Source: Limnomonas spitsbergensis (lineage: Eukaryota; Chlorophyta; Chlorophyceae; Chlamydomonadales). From it: DNA of 64,000 nt. Under the pieces are notes generated by a model that did no database searches, was not told the origin of the DNA, and saw only the letters and a program-made list of their open reading frames with translations. Within the stretch, counting starts at the first letter, position 1. Each line of letters starts with the position of its first letter. Location: NCBI GenBank assembly GCA_037349105.1, contig JAYJMM010000116.1:868001-932000 (forward strand), written 5' to 3'. Positions 35,701 to 48,100 of the stretch are shown here, one piece after another. Both the position numbers and the translations under genes were made by a program.

Positions 35701-35786
35701 CCAAGGTGGACCCGCCCATCCGACCCACACTGGCTAACCTAAGCTTGCAGGCGCAGCAGAGGCAGGCCCAGGCGCTGGCAGCATAG
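32733..35786 (+). CDS. unrecognised 366-aa protein, four exons
   Basis: Exons 32733-33107, 34254-34451, 35020-35201 and 35441-35786 splice in frame (phases 0, 0, 2) and end at TAG. I chose the ATG at 32733 as the first in-frame ATG. No family was recognised with confidence. Visible features are a basic N-terminus, a Ser/Arg/Gly-rich linker (KSSRGSRRQGAGAGG), an acidic/hydrophobic motif LLSFADSLDFDSFVEKLDD, and a C-terminal block FDGMGGASRVQADAGRLRDA followed by EDFLQENPQHKALHSHASVR. The ENP-x-H-x3-HS-x-ASVR block looks conserved rather than random, and exon GC and codon use resemble the neighbours. There is no signal peptide or membrane segment. Intron 1 holds a family A copy and a 21-bp array. 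A cilium-related role would be pure guesswork. Confidence 0.72.
33470..33605 (+). repeat. dispersed family A, good copy
   Basis: TTTTAGTGCGCACCAGACCA, CCGCCACTGGCCGATGTGGA, CCAAACC, GGCCTACGGCCGATAGCCCA, AGCAGGAGGGCTTGCTGCAC and CAGGCC. The copy runs directly into the 21-bp array whose unit is the family tail. Confidence 0.82.
33606..34228 (+). repeat. 21-bp TGTAGCTGATGCACCCTGAAT array
   Basis: About 29 copies with GATG/GAGG and AATT/AACT variants. The unit is the tail motif of dispersed family A (for example TATAGCTGAATGGTAGCTGA near 40218), so a SINE-like tail appears to have expanded into a minisatellite after insertion. Confidence 0.92.
34810..34940 (+). repeat. dispersed family A copy
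   Basis: GGGGGACCGCCGGGCGGCCA, GCCGGTCACTAAATGGGCCG, ATTGGGACCACACACCTTGA and GTCCAAGCAGCAGGCACCTT follow the family order just before exon 3 of the 366-aa gene. Confidence 0.65.
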
Positions 35787-36849
35787 CATCGTGATACCCA
35801 GGAGGCAGGGTAGCGTTGGTACCGGTCGCTAGCGGTTCATGTTTAGGCAGGAAGGGGAGGACGCTTACTTCTAAAAGAAGAAAGAGTTACTGGAGATATG
35901 AGTATATGAGTTTGCTAGGATGTAGCGATATGGCTTCAAGCCTACTTCATGCCTTGTTACAGTACCACACACATGCAACAAGGTAAACTTGCACGTACTG
36001 TGCATGCTTGTGCTGTATTTGAAGTTTTTGTGAAGTTATTACAGTCCATCAGAGCATCACATTTGATGCATAGGACATGTGCCCGTAAACCGGTACACGC
36101 ACTTTATACTCTAGGACAGAAAGCGAAGAGCAGTGCATGCAAGTCTTAACGCCACTGAATAGGACTATCAATGTGTACCGCGTTGTAGCAGGCATTGCCG
36201 GGACCTTGCAAGGGACTAATGGGACTAATGGGATGAATGTGCTGCAGAAGTCATCTCCCAGCCTTTGCTGATTGAAAGTTTACTACCTATAGTGACCTAT
36301 TCATTTAACATCCACACTGCGCACTTGCGCATTTATTTATTTTTCATCTCTTCATGATTCGTCAGGGTTTGCGCGACTGCTCCACTGCTTGCTTGAACGA
36401 GTCATCGCAGTGGGATATTTCACTGGTTGTATAAATGCGCTAGCACAAGATGCGCAAATGCGCAAACCCTTACCACCTAATGAAGGAAACCCTAGATAAG
36501 GCTAACTTACCGTATCTGGAAGACTGAACTAAAACTAGTCTAGAAACCCCTGTTGCCAACAATTAATTATAGCATGACCCAAGGAGCCAGCACTCAATTA
36601 AATCAGGCAATGGGTGCTGATTCCTTACCGAAACCGTGACCCCTCTTTCTGTTATGTTTTGAACCACTTCATGTCCCATGAATGAAATGTGATGCTCTGC
36701 CGGAACGGAAAAACTCAAAAACCCTCACTCCGAATATTGTTTTTCTCATCTGTTCCCTTTCTCCATCCTCTATCTGGGCTGGGGGGAAATTAAATCGGCA
36801 TGCTGCCTTTGTGCAGGGGTTGCATGGCTTTCCTCATGCTGGCGCTCTC
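35787..36849. other. intergenic, nothing recognised
   Basis: Lower GC than the genes around it, short ORFs only, no tandem array. It should include the 3' UTR of the 366-aa gene. Confidence 0.55.
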
Positions 36850-37720
36850 AGGCTGAGTGAAAACTTAAACTGTAACTAAAAATCGTGGGCATGCGTCTGC
36901 ATGGCCCTATCTGGCTGCACACGCTGACATGTGCTGTCTGCCGGCGTTGCAATGCAAAGCGGCTTTCAAACTCCAAGACCTCTGTCTTGCTGACGTTGCC
37001 CAGCTGCTCTTTGTCCACAGCATATTCATGCAGGGCATCCAACATGTGTGGTAGCTCTGCCGGGGTACAGGAAAGCACCGTGTGCACAAAGTAGGCTGTA
37101 CAGCTGTCACCCCGCCCCCAACACAATGCCTTCTGTCGGGCACATGGCGGCAAGCAAGTCCAGTGGGGCGCTGATGTTCAAGCTAAAGAGCTGAGAATTC
37201 AGTGGGTAGCCCTGTTTGATGCCTCTGTTGCAAGGCACTGGCCTCGCGTTTGTTTGGCCGACTAAGAGCTTCCTGAATGCACCCTCCCAGAGCGCATACA
37301 TAACACGTGACAAGCCTGATGGCATGTGCAGCCTATCGCACATCTGCCCCTGCGTCACACTGTCATAGGCCTTGGCGAGGTCCACACAGGTCACATGCAG
37401 CTTGCTGCGGCATGTATCTGCCCGCTGTGCAGGGACTGCATCCCTCGGTTTGGAGTGCGTTGCGACCCCGCTAGTATCCGAACAGCTGGGGAGGGATGTG
37501 CTCATGCATGCATGCCCAATCATCAGTGATGAGTGATGGCTGCTATGAGTGTGGTACCATAAAGCCGGTACAACACGCTGTTGATGGCGATGGGCTGATA
37601 ATTAACATAATTATCGGGGTTGGCCCTTTTTGTACAGGCTGAATCCTGACTGGCTGCCACGCACTTGGCAATGCCCCCGGCACCGCCATCGAAATCATCC
37701 TGTCCTGCAACAAGTGCCAA
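36850..37720 (-). pseudogene. LINE-type reverse transcriptase fragment, degenerate
   Basis: Read on the minus strand across three frames: an ANPDNYVNYQPIAINSVLYR block (37650-37580 region), VTCVDLAKAYDSVTQGQMCD (about 37400), GIKQGYPLNSQLFSLNI (about 37200), then LSCTPAELPHMLDALHEYA and LGNVSKTEVLEF (about 37060-36960). These are the ordered reverse-transcriptase blocks of a non-LTR retrotransposon. The YADD catalytic box is not intact: the sequence just before the TPAEL block reads AYFVHTV. Several frameshifts separate the blocks, so this is a dead fragment without an endonuclease domain in view. Confidence 0.88.
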
Positions 37721-39141
37721 AGCACAAACCGTTGTCCCCTCAAGAGTCCTCCTCCATTACGGCCAGCTTGATGAAGGGTGCTGCCATGCTGACTAGGCCC
37801 GCCGCACATGGAGACCCTTCTGTAGCCCGTTAACCACTGGTATTCACTCTTTCCCGCCCCCTAGTTCAGCGTTTGAGGTTCAGACCTTAACCTTTCCTGT
37901 CGACCTGCCCCCAGGAAAATGATGGAGACAAAACTGCTGGCTGCTGTTTCCAGCTAGCTGCTGGCCAGTCGAAGCGGCGTGCAATGGTGAATCCTAGAAT
38001 CCCCATGTTGGCTGCTGATTCCATGCACTTGCAGGCCAGTCCCAGGAGTCAGGAGTGAGAACAATTGAATCCACATGCTGTGCTTAGCTGCAAAACAACA
38101 TCATCGATGCGTCCCATTGCATGGAATGCATCGCCCCTGCAGCCGCAATCATCCTCCATGATCCCCACACGAATTCACACAGCCAAGGCGAGGGTAGGGT
38201 AGGCCTGTACAAGTTAGACTTGCCTATTCACCAGCAACGTCCAGGGTCGTAGTCAGTTAGTCACTGTTTATTTTAGGGTGCTAAAACTACAATTCAGGTA
38301 CATCACAGCTAATGGACTTGGGGGCCTGGTGCAGGTTTGGTCCAAATCAACCCAGTGGTGGCTGCCCAGCTTATGGTTGTCTGGTGCTCACAAAAATAAA
38401 AGTGGCACTTCTTGTCTGGAAGCTCCTTCATATGTAGCCGCAAGTCCATCAGCACTCGCTGCAGCCGCATGGGGCTGTTGAACCCATGCCGCTGTTCAAC
38501 CACTGCTGGGTCCATGTGGCACATGCATTGAAAGTTGAGACAGAAAGGAACATGTTGAACATGCATTTCAACAGATATGCTCAAGTGTCACATCCCTTGA
38601 AACAGATAGGAGTCAAAAGACCATGTTACACATGCATTCAAATTTCAAACAGACAGGCCCATGTGGCACATGCGTTGAAGCAGACAGAACCATGCCATGG
38701 TGCACCAGCGTTGAAACTGATAGGACCATGCTACGGTACACATGCACTAATGTCTTGTGTTCTTTTTGCCTGGGTCACCCATTCCTTAGAGTGCACCCCT
38801 TAGCTGCGACAAAACATGCTAACAGCTAGGCCCATACTGCACATGCTTTGTATCGCCAAGTTGAATAGTTCCTGCAGGCTACAGTGTGGAAGCAGGGGGG
38901 GTAAGTACGGTGAGGGCAATGCACCACTTGCCAAGGATCCACGAATCTGCAGACGACTTAAGCACGTCTTCCTCTAGCCATGCTGCGGCGTTGCTTCTTA
39001 TCTTTTGAATGCTGCTTCAGAGTTCTCACCCTTCTGGTGAATGGAGACAAATCATCAGTGCATGCTACAGGTTTCACTGCAATGTGTCGCTATTTCACCG
39101 ACGGGCCCAACTGCCCGTCATAGCCTCCTTACTCCTTGGCC
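37721..39141. other. intergenic with degenerate repeats upstream of CAP-G2
   Basis: No gene recognised. It contains a family A-like copy at 38270-38405 and a loose array of about 45-bp CATGTGGCACATGCATTGAA-type units at 38505-38760. The last few hundred bases should contain the CAP-G2 promoter and 5' UTR. Confidence 0.55.
38270..38405 (-). repeat. dispersed family A copy
   Basis: Plus-strand reading TTTTAGGGTGCTAAAACTAC, TTCAGGTACATCACAGC, GGCCTGGTGCAGGTTTGGTC, AACCCAGTGGTGGCTGCCCA and GGTTGTCTGGTGCTCACAAA. Confidence 0.7.
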
Positions 39142-42100
39142 ATGATGGACGCGCCAGGCACGATTGTTGTTAGGCAGGCCCAATTCGTAACAACTTTTGA
39201 ACAAGCAGCTGACCGAAATGCCGAACGTTTTGTAATTGCCCACGCCATGAGGCCATCATCTAATGAAGCGGATTTGCTGGCGAGCCTCAATTCAAATAAC
39301 GTCAAGTCGTACCTATTAGCGCTGGGAAAATCTGTGGGTGGAAAACTGTATCTACTAAACAGCACGATAGCAATCGTTGGAATACCATTCAAAACAAGTT
39401 CTCGTTTCTCAGGGCCGACATAGTGGAACCGAAACTCTGAGGGAATTCACCCAAAAGCAGCTGACTTCGACGTGCGAAGCAATCGAACAGAATGTCAGCC
39501 AAGCAGTGCAGGCACTGATCCAGGCACAGGCACCGGAAGAGGATCATGCGGAGGGTCCCGACATCATGGAGCTAGTAAGTTGACTCTTGACTCCATGCAA
39601 CAATCTGCATGGGAGAATATTCTAGGAACATGCCCCCATTTGTGGTGTGCGCACCAGTCGAATTTAGGGGCACTGCTGCTTGGCCACCGCTGGGATGATG
39701 GGGACCACATCTAGACTGGCCGACGGCTGTCGGCCCAAGTAGTTAGAGCACCAACCTCTGCATGCCGTACGCAAGGTTGTACCTCAAGCGTAGCTGTAGG
39801 AGCCTTCAAATAAAAGTGACCAACAGCATAGTCTGTGTGAACAGCTCCTCGCGCCTGACTTACTAACATCAATCATGTGCTCGCAGGGCGAGGTTCTGCA
39901 AACCCTTCAAGGTGCTGCCCTCCTGGCATGTAGCGTGCTTTACGTGTGCCACAGCCACCCACCGCCAGCTCTCCTGGATGCCGCCATCATACTGCATGAC
40001 AACTGCATGCTGGTAGGGTGTGAAACAAGTGTGAACTGCGTGACTAAAAAAAGTGCGCATGACTGCCAATTTTAGTGCGCACCAGACCATCTCTGGCGGG
40101 CGGCTGAGCAGCCAGCTCCGGCCGATGAGGACGAAATTTTATCCGACCTACAGCCGGAGGCCGGAGGCCAATGTAGCAGATCATTAAGCACCAGGCCTTC
40201 TCACCCGTTGGTCGTGATATAGCTGAATGGTAGCTGAAGCACTCTTTAGTAAACACGCCTCCCTAACCACTCAGACCCTGTCATCAAGATGTAGATTTCC
40301 AGCCACGGCCATGCATCAATCCAACATCGCGCCAGGGAAATGTCCTTCCCCCTTGTCCCTGCCATGTCGTCAAAGACAGCGGGTAGGAAGTGCTGCACAG
40401 GCTGCAAGACAGCAATGCAAATATCAAAGGGCGGGCCCCGGGGCCCGCCTCCCGATTTCTCCTGCTTGGATCTTACTTAGCCAAATAAGGCAAGAGTCGG
40501 GTCAAATGTACCTGCATCCCGGTTTGGTAAACGAGGTGCATGTACATCCTTCATTGCTGCAAACCTGCAAAGTGAGTTCGAGGCAGTGCAGCAGACAGCT
40601 CCTGTGGCCAAGCTTTGCCATGTGATGTTGCTGAAGTGTGAAATAGAAATACAACTTCACTCCCGCAGGCCGTCGGCGACCTGCCAGATCTTCAGGACCC
40701 GGTGGCCAAGCTGTGCTGTGCGTGGTGGGAGCTGCAGGCATCAGGGAAGGAGCAGCTGATGCCCCAGACCTTGCCATATATCCTGGTAAGTGTAGGTGTG
40801 AGGGAGGGCAATGGAATGTTCACACCTGGCTTATCAAACAGGATAGGGATGCACGCAATGCCGGAGCTGAGGTGGCCAAGGAAGCATCCTCAACAACGCA
40901 GGCAAGGCTTATATTCCGTGTTTGGGGTTGTGGGTTAAATGATATTTTTACGAATAGATGCAATGCACTCTGCTCAGCAAACAGGATAGGGATGCACGCA
41001 ATGCCGGAGCTGAGGTGTCCAAAGAAAGCACATCCTCAACAACGCAGGCAAGGCTTCTGTTTAGGGTTTATGGTTTAGGGTTGAGTGCATTTTTTTACAA
41101 ATAGATGCAATGGAATGTTCAAACTTAAAAAATAAATAAAAAATAAATAGTCATGTTGCGCCATGAGGGAGGCCCTCTCCCCTCTACCTCTACGCCCACC
41201 CCTCAGGCCGTCACCTCTCTTTTAATTAAAAGTGTCCTATCCCCTCACAGATCCGTGCTGATTCCACTGAGGGCATTGCGGATATCAAGACATGTTGCGC
41301 CATGAGGGAGGCCCTCTCCCCTCTACCCCCCTACCTCAGGCCGTTACCTCACTTGCAATTCAATGTTTCCCTTCACCCCAAACCTCCCCCCCCTCATGCT
41401 GTTACCTCACTTATAATTGACTGTCCTATTCCCTCACAGATCCGCGCTGAGTCCACGGAACGCGTTGTTGACATCAAGACGTGTTGCGCCATGAGGGAGG
41501 CCTTCTCCCTGCTGGACTTCGAGGATCCCACAATCGAGGACGTCAAGCGGCTGCTCCTGCAGGTGGGCCCTGCTATGGGGCATTACGCACACCCGGGAAA
41601 GGACGGATTTATCTCTTAATTCGAGAGTCTTTCAGGGCCAATCCTGCTTCATAGCGGCCTATGGCCCTGGGGGCCTGATGCAGCCAATAAGCCAACCCTG
41701 CTGCTGCTGGTGGGGCCTGCCGACTCATGACGCACACCCGAAGAGTTTTTTTCGAAAAAATGAAGTTTCCCCCCTACTATTCAAATTTAAATGGCATGCA
41801 TCAAGGCCGTCACCTCACTTTGAAGTGAATTATGAGCATTATATCTTCAATCCATCACTACCATGGCTGTGGCAGCCAGCCAGCCGGCCACTCAGGCAGG
41901 AGGTCCTGTTGCAGCCAGTCCGTCCGTCAGAGGTCACTCAGCCAGTCACTGAGGCAACCACTCAGCCAGCCGCTCAGGTAGCCAGCCAGCCGGCAACTCA
42001 GGCAGGAGGTCCTGTTGCAGCCAGTCAGTCCGTCAGAGGTCACTCAGCCAGTCACTGAGGCAACCACTCAGCCAGGCACTCAGGTAGCCAGTCAGCCGGC

Positions 42101-45100
42101 CACTCAGGCAGGAGGTCCCGTTGCAGCCAGTCCGTCCGTCAGAGGTCACTCAGCCAGTCACTGAGGCAACCACTCAGCCAGCCGCTCAGGTAGCCAGTCA
42201 GCCGGCCACTCAGGCAGGAGGTCCTGTTGCAGCCAGTCCGTCCGTCAGAGGTCTCTCAGCCAGTCACTGAGGCAACCACTCAGCCAGCCGCTCAGGTAGC
42301 CAGCCAGCCGGCCACTCAGGCAGGAGGTCCTGTTGCAGCCAGTCCGTCCGTCAGAGGTCTCTCAGCCAGTCACTGAGGCAACCACTCAGCCAGCCGCTCA
42401 GGTAGCCAGCCAGCCGGCCACTCAGGCAGGAGGTCCTGTTGCAGCCAGTCCGTCCGTCAGAGGTCACTCAGCCTGGGCCTGCCACAGCCAATCAGCCTGC
42501 CAGGCATACGACCAGCCAGCTAGTCAGGGGCCATGCGGTTAGGCTAGTTATGCCTACCATTGGCACTGGTCGAAGGGGCCCTTCCCTTCAGCAGCACAAA
42601 CAAGGTGATCTGTCCACATCCAGGATCCATCTCCAACTAAGATCCATCTGTACCTGAGATCCGTCCTCACCCAAGATCCATCCCCATCTAAGATCCGTCC
42701 CCACCCGAGATCTATCCCCAACTTCGGCCTCTCCATCGCCAATAACCCGTGGGCTGACACCTTGCTCCTCCCCACCCTAGGCTGCTTTCAGCCCCTCTTT
42801 CCCCCCTCAATATTGTGTGTCACTCAACCCATTTGCGTCTCACTCTTCCCCACACCCACGCTGCCTTCAGTCCACTGACCTGAGGGCTGACCCCTTGCCC
42901 TTCCCACCCCACCCTAGAATCCCCTACTTTCTACGTGCAATTGTGTCATTGAGTATATTATCCTGTCACACTTCACACTCCCAGGCTGCCTTCAGCCCCT
43001 CGTTTGTCCACCCGATATTGTGTGTCCCTCAATTCGTTTTCCTGTCACACTCCCCCACACCCACGCTGCCTTCAGCCCCCATTTGTCCATTGACCTGAGG
43101 GCTGACCCCTTGCCCTTCCCACCCCACCCTAGAATCCCCTATTTCTTTACCTAAAATTGCGTCATTGAATATAGTTTCCTTTCCCACTTCCACATTCCAG
43201 GCCGCCTTCAGCCCCTCTCTTTTCCCACCCAATATTGTATGTCCCTCTATCCGTTTTGCTTTCTCACTTCCACACCCCCAGGCTGCCTTCAGCCCCTCTT
43301 TTGTCCATCGACCTGAGGGCCGCCGCTTCCTAGGCAGCCTCTTCAACCTGGACAGGAACTTTGTCAGCGAGCTAACAGCCATCATCAAGAACCAGGTGTG
43401 GACAGGTCTCGGTTAGGGATAGCTCTCGGGTATGGACAGATCTCGGGTGGGGATGGACCTCATGTCGGGACGGATCTAAGGTAGGGATGTACTCTAGTTG
43501 GGGATGGATCTCGGGTGAGGACAGATAGGCCCTTCGAATTATATTTGGAGGTGCAGCGTCTCTCAGAAGGGACGGGCCCCTCTGACTACAGTATGCATAC
43601 CTAGCATCGTCGCAAGGCCGTATTTAGGTTTTGTTGTTTGGGACCCTAAATCCTGCACCCCGAACCCTGCATATCCCTCAAGCCGCAAGTCAGTGCTAAG
43701 GGTTCAGTTTCTTTGTTAACCCTTCACACTTCACACTTCAGATCCCTTCAGGTCGCAAGTCCGTGCTGGACGCATATGGGGAAATCATCTTCCGCGGCTG
43801 GAAGGAGGCCACTGGTCCCTGCCTGCTGGAGGTGGAGACGACTTGCATACAGGCAAGGATAAGGGTGGAGGGTGTAAGGTGTAGGGAAGAAGGACACAAG
43901 GAGGCCATCGGCCCCTGCCTGCTGGAGGTGGAGACGACTTGTATACAGGCAAGGGTGTAGGGGTAAGGGAGGAAGGAAGGAGGCCACAGGCCCCTGCCTG
44001 CTGGAGGTGGAGACAACGTGTTTGCATGCAAGGGTTTAGGGTGTAGAGTTTGGGGAGGAAGGAAGGAGGCCATCGGCCCCTGCCTGCTGTAGGTGGAGAC
44101 GACGTGTATACAGGCAAGCAAAGGCCACTGGCGTGGCTAGCTAAGGCAGCGGCTTATAGGGGGGTAACGGTTGGGGATTGAACTACAAAAAACTCAACTG
44201 GCGGTATACAAGTGCGGACACTTGATGCGTCCAGCTGAGACAGCGGTAGACGGGAGAGCCTGGGTTGGTCAACTTTTGGGCACGGCCTGTAGTAACGGTA
44301 TGCATCATTATGCAGACTGACTCCCCGTATTCTTGAGCACTGCGCTGAACAAGTCGCGGGCTCTTGTTAGGACTGGCTGAGGCCACCTATTGTTTTTTAG
44401 CGGGAGGTGCTCGTGCCAGCAGGAGGCATTCCGTGGAGCGTCGCGTGCGAGGCATGAATTGCCCAGGGCGTCCTAGGGTTACGTTTTGGGGGGTTTCGGG
44501 TGTAGGGTTTAGGGTTTAGAGCATTCTTGAGTGATCATCACCCATCCGTGACTTTAAGAGGGGCTGGCGCATGCTTCTGCTGGCCGGATGATGTACCCTC
44601 TCAAAAAACGGACCTCGGGTTGGTTAGTTTATGACCGATTTCATTTTGATTTGAACCACGACCAAGGGGTGTGAATAACTTTCTCTCCCGCGACTTGAAC
44701 AGGAGCTGATGCAGGCGGCCATCATGGCATCAACTCCTTCGCTGGCAGCTGCGCTGCGCCAGGTACCGGGGGGGGAAGGGGGCCGACAGGGTGGGGGGCA
44801 GGTACCGGGGCAGCAGGGGGTAGGGAAGGGGGGGGGCAGGTACCGGGGCAGCAGGGGGGGGGAAGGGGGGGGGGCTGGTACCGGGGCAGCAGGGGGCCGA
44901 CAGGGGGCGGGCAGGTACCGGGGCAGCGTGGGCCGACAAGGGGGGGGGCAGGTACCGGGGCCGCAGAGGGGGGGGGGGGGGGCGACAGGGGGGGGCAAGT
45001 ACTGGGGCAGCAGAGGGGAGGGGGGGGGGGGGCGAAAGGGGGGGGGCAGGTACCGGGGCAGCAGAGGGGAGGGTGGGGGGGGGCGACAGGGGGGGGGCAG

Positions 45101-48100
45101 GTACCGGGGCAGCAGAGGGGAGGGGGGGGGGGCGACAGGGGGGGGCAGGTACCGGGGCAGCAGAGGGGAGGGTGGGGGGGGCGACAGGGGGGGGGCAGGT
45201 ACCGGGGCAGCAGAGGGGAGGGGGGGGGGCGACAGGGGGGGGCAGGTACCGGGGCAGCAGAGGGGAGGGGGGGGGCAGGTACTGGGGCAGCAGAGGGGAG
45301 GGTGGGGGCAGGTACTGGGGCAGCAGAGGGGTGGGGGGGGGGGCGACAGGGGGGGGGGCAGGTACCGGGGCAGCAGAGGGGAGGGGGGGGGGCGACAGGG
45401 GGGGGGCAGGTACCGGGGCAGCAGAGGGGAGGGGGGGGGCAGGTACCGGGGCCGCAGAGGGGGGGGGGGGGCGACAGGGGGGGGCAAGTACTGGGGCAGC
45501 AGAGGGGAGGGGGGGGGGGGCGAAAGGGGGGGGGCAGGTACCGGGGCAGCAGAGGGGAGGGTGGGGGGGGGCGACAGGGGGGGGGCAGGTACCGGGGCAG
45601 CAGAGGGGAGGGGGGGGGGGCGACAGGGGGGGGCAGGTACCGGGGCAGCAGAGGGGAGGGTGGGGGGGGCGACAGGGGGGGGGCAGGTACCGGGGCAGCA
45701 GAGGGGAGGGGGGGGGGCGACAGGGGGGGGCAGGTGCCGGGGCAGCAGAGGGGAGGGGGGGGGCAGGTACTGGGGCAGCAGAGGGGAGGGTGGGGGCAGG
45801 TACTGGGGCAGCAGAGGGGTGGGGGGGGGGGCGACAGGGGGGGGGGCAGGTACCGGGGCAGCAGAGGGGAGGGGGGGGGGCGACAGGGGGGGGGCAGGTA
45901 CCGGGGCAGCAGAGGGGAGGGGGGGGGCAGGTACCGGGGCAGCAGAGGGGAGGGGGGGGGCAGGTACCGGGGCAGCAGAGGGGAGGGGGGGGGGCGACAG
46001 GGGGGGGGCAGGTACCGGGGCAGCAGAGGGGAGGGGGGGGGCAGGTACCGGGGCAGCAGAGGGGAGGGGGGGGGCAGGTACCGGGGCAGCAGAGGGGAGG
46101 GGGGGGGCAGGTACCGGGGCAGCAGAGGGGAGGGGGGGGGCAGGTACCGGGGCAGCAGAGGGGAGGGTGGGGGCAGGTACCGGGGCAGCAGAGGGGAGGG
46201 TGGGGGCAGGTACCGGGGCAGCAGAGGGGAGGGGGGGGGCAGGTACCGGGGCAGCAGAGGGGAGGGGGGGGGCAGGTACCGGGGCAGCAGAGGGGAGGGG
46301 GGGGGCAGGTACCGGGGCAGCAGAGGGGAGGGGGGGGGCAGGTACCGGGGCAGCAGAGGGGAGGGGGGGGGCAGGTACCGGGGCAGCAGAGGGGAGGGGG
46401 GGGGCAGGTACCGGGGCAGCAGAGGGGAGGGTGGGGGCAGGTACCGGGGCAGCAGAGGGGAGGGGGGGGGCAGGTACCGGGGCAGCAGAGGGGAGGGTGG
46501 GGGGGGCGCAGACAGCGTTTTCATTTCATTTGTTACGAGCGGAAACCATCCAGAGGTGTGGGCGTGTGGAAAAGTATGGCACTGGGGCGTAGGTGCCTGC
46601 TTGGCCATGCAGGAAGTGTGGGCATGGACGCTGAGCTGGTGAACGTTGAGCTGTAGATTTGACAGTGTGGGCATGAAGCCGTGTTGTAGCTGAATTGTAG
46701 GCCGTGCTGTAGATGAATTGTAGCTGGGGCACCCTGTTGAAGATCAGCAATGCCCCCCTGGTTGCTCCCGCAGGTCCTCAAAGGCCTTAACCCTACACCC
46801 TAAAACCCTGAACCCGCAGGTCCTCAAGGGCCTAAACCCCGAACCCTAATACCCTGACCCCTGAACCCGCAGGTCCTCAAGGGCCTACACTCCGAGAAGC
46901 GTGCGAGCGGCGTTGACGCCATGCTCCTGCGTCTCTACGCGCCCATCCTCTTCCGCGCGTTCGCCGCCAACAACAGCGCCATCCGCCTCAACGCACTTCA
47001 CCTGCTGCTAGCCGCCTTCCCACTCATGGTGAGGATGACAGGCCGCCTGCCCTCCCTCCCCACCTTCCTTTTCTCTCTCCTTCCTCCCTATTGCCTCAAC
47101 GCATTCCACCTGCTGCTAGCCGCCTTCCCACTCATGGTGAGGATGACAGCCCGCCTGCCCTCCCTCCCCACCTCCCCCCTGCCCCCCTGCATCCCTGCCC
47201 TCTTCCCCTCGTACCCCCCTCCGCTAGGTTTTTGAAGATCCAGGCTGATATACCCTGGGAGTGATCCAGGCGGATCTAGGTTAATGGAGATCCAGGCAGA
47301 TACACCCTGGGAATGATCCAGGCAGATCCAGGTGGATCTAGTTTAATGAAGATCCCGGCAGATACACCCTTGGAGTCATACAGACAGATCCAGGTGGATC
47401 TATTTTAATGGACATCCAGGCTGATACACCCTTGGAATCATACAGACAGATCCAGACAGATCCAGGTTAATGGAGATCCAGGCTTATACACCCTGGGAGT
47501 GATCCAGACAGATCCAGACAGATCTAGGTTAATGGAGATCCAGGCTTCTAAACCCTGGGAGTGATCCAGACAGATCCAGACAGATCTAGGTTAATGGAGA
47601 TCCAGGCTTATACACCCTGGGACTGATCCAGACAGATCCAGACAGATCTAGGTTAATGGAGATCCAGGCTTATACACCCTGGGAGTGATCCAGGCAGATC
47701 CAGACAGATCTAGGTTAATGGAGATCCAGGCTTATACACCCTGGGAGTGATCCAGGTAGATCCAGACAGATCTAGGTTAATGGAGATCCAGGCTTATACA
47801 CCCTGGGACTGATCCAGACAGATCCAGACAGATCTAGGTTAATGGAGATCCAGGCTTATACACCCTGGGAGTGATCCAGGCAGATCCAGACAGATCTAGG
47901 TTAATGGAGATCCAGGCTTATACATCCTGGGAGTGATCCAGGCAGATCCACATTCCTAGTATATGATGAGCGATAAATACTGGCCTCCACTCTTGATCTA
48001 TGTCAGGCCGCTGAATCCCTATCCCTGACAACCTCACTGGCTGTCAGGACCCAGAACACTAAACCCTAACACCCTCACTGGCTGTCAGGTCCCAGGACCC

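Noticed and set aside
38309..38584. Minus-strand ORF with EQRHGFNSPMRLQRVL
   Set aside because: It overlaps a dispersed family A copy and a degenerate tandem repeat, shows no family match and has no supporting splice structure.
39301..39412. Donor GTCAAG at 39301 for CAP-G2 intron 1, or a 15-bp intron at about 39398
   Set aside because: The GTCAAG site is in phase but weaker than GTGGGT at 39334; a 15-bp intron is too short to be spliced.
41251..41330. Alternative exon 5 of CAP-G2
   Set aside because: It has a good acceptor and about 25 matching codons but then diverges and has no phase-0 donor before a stop; treated as an exon-edge copy.
44709..46674. Glycine/arginine-rich 627-codon and proline-rich 650-codon ORFs
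   Set aside because: Low-complexity G-rich array downstream of the CAP-G2 exon-8 donor; only the first 60 bp of exon 8 are coding.
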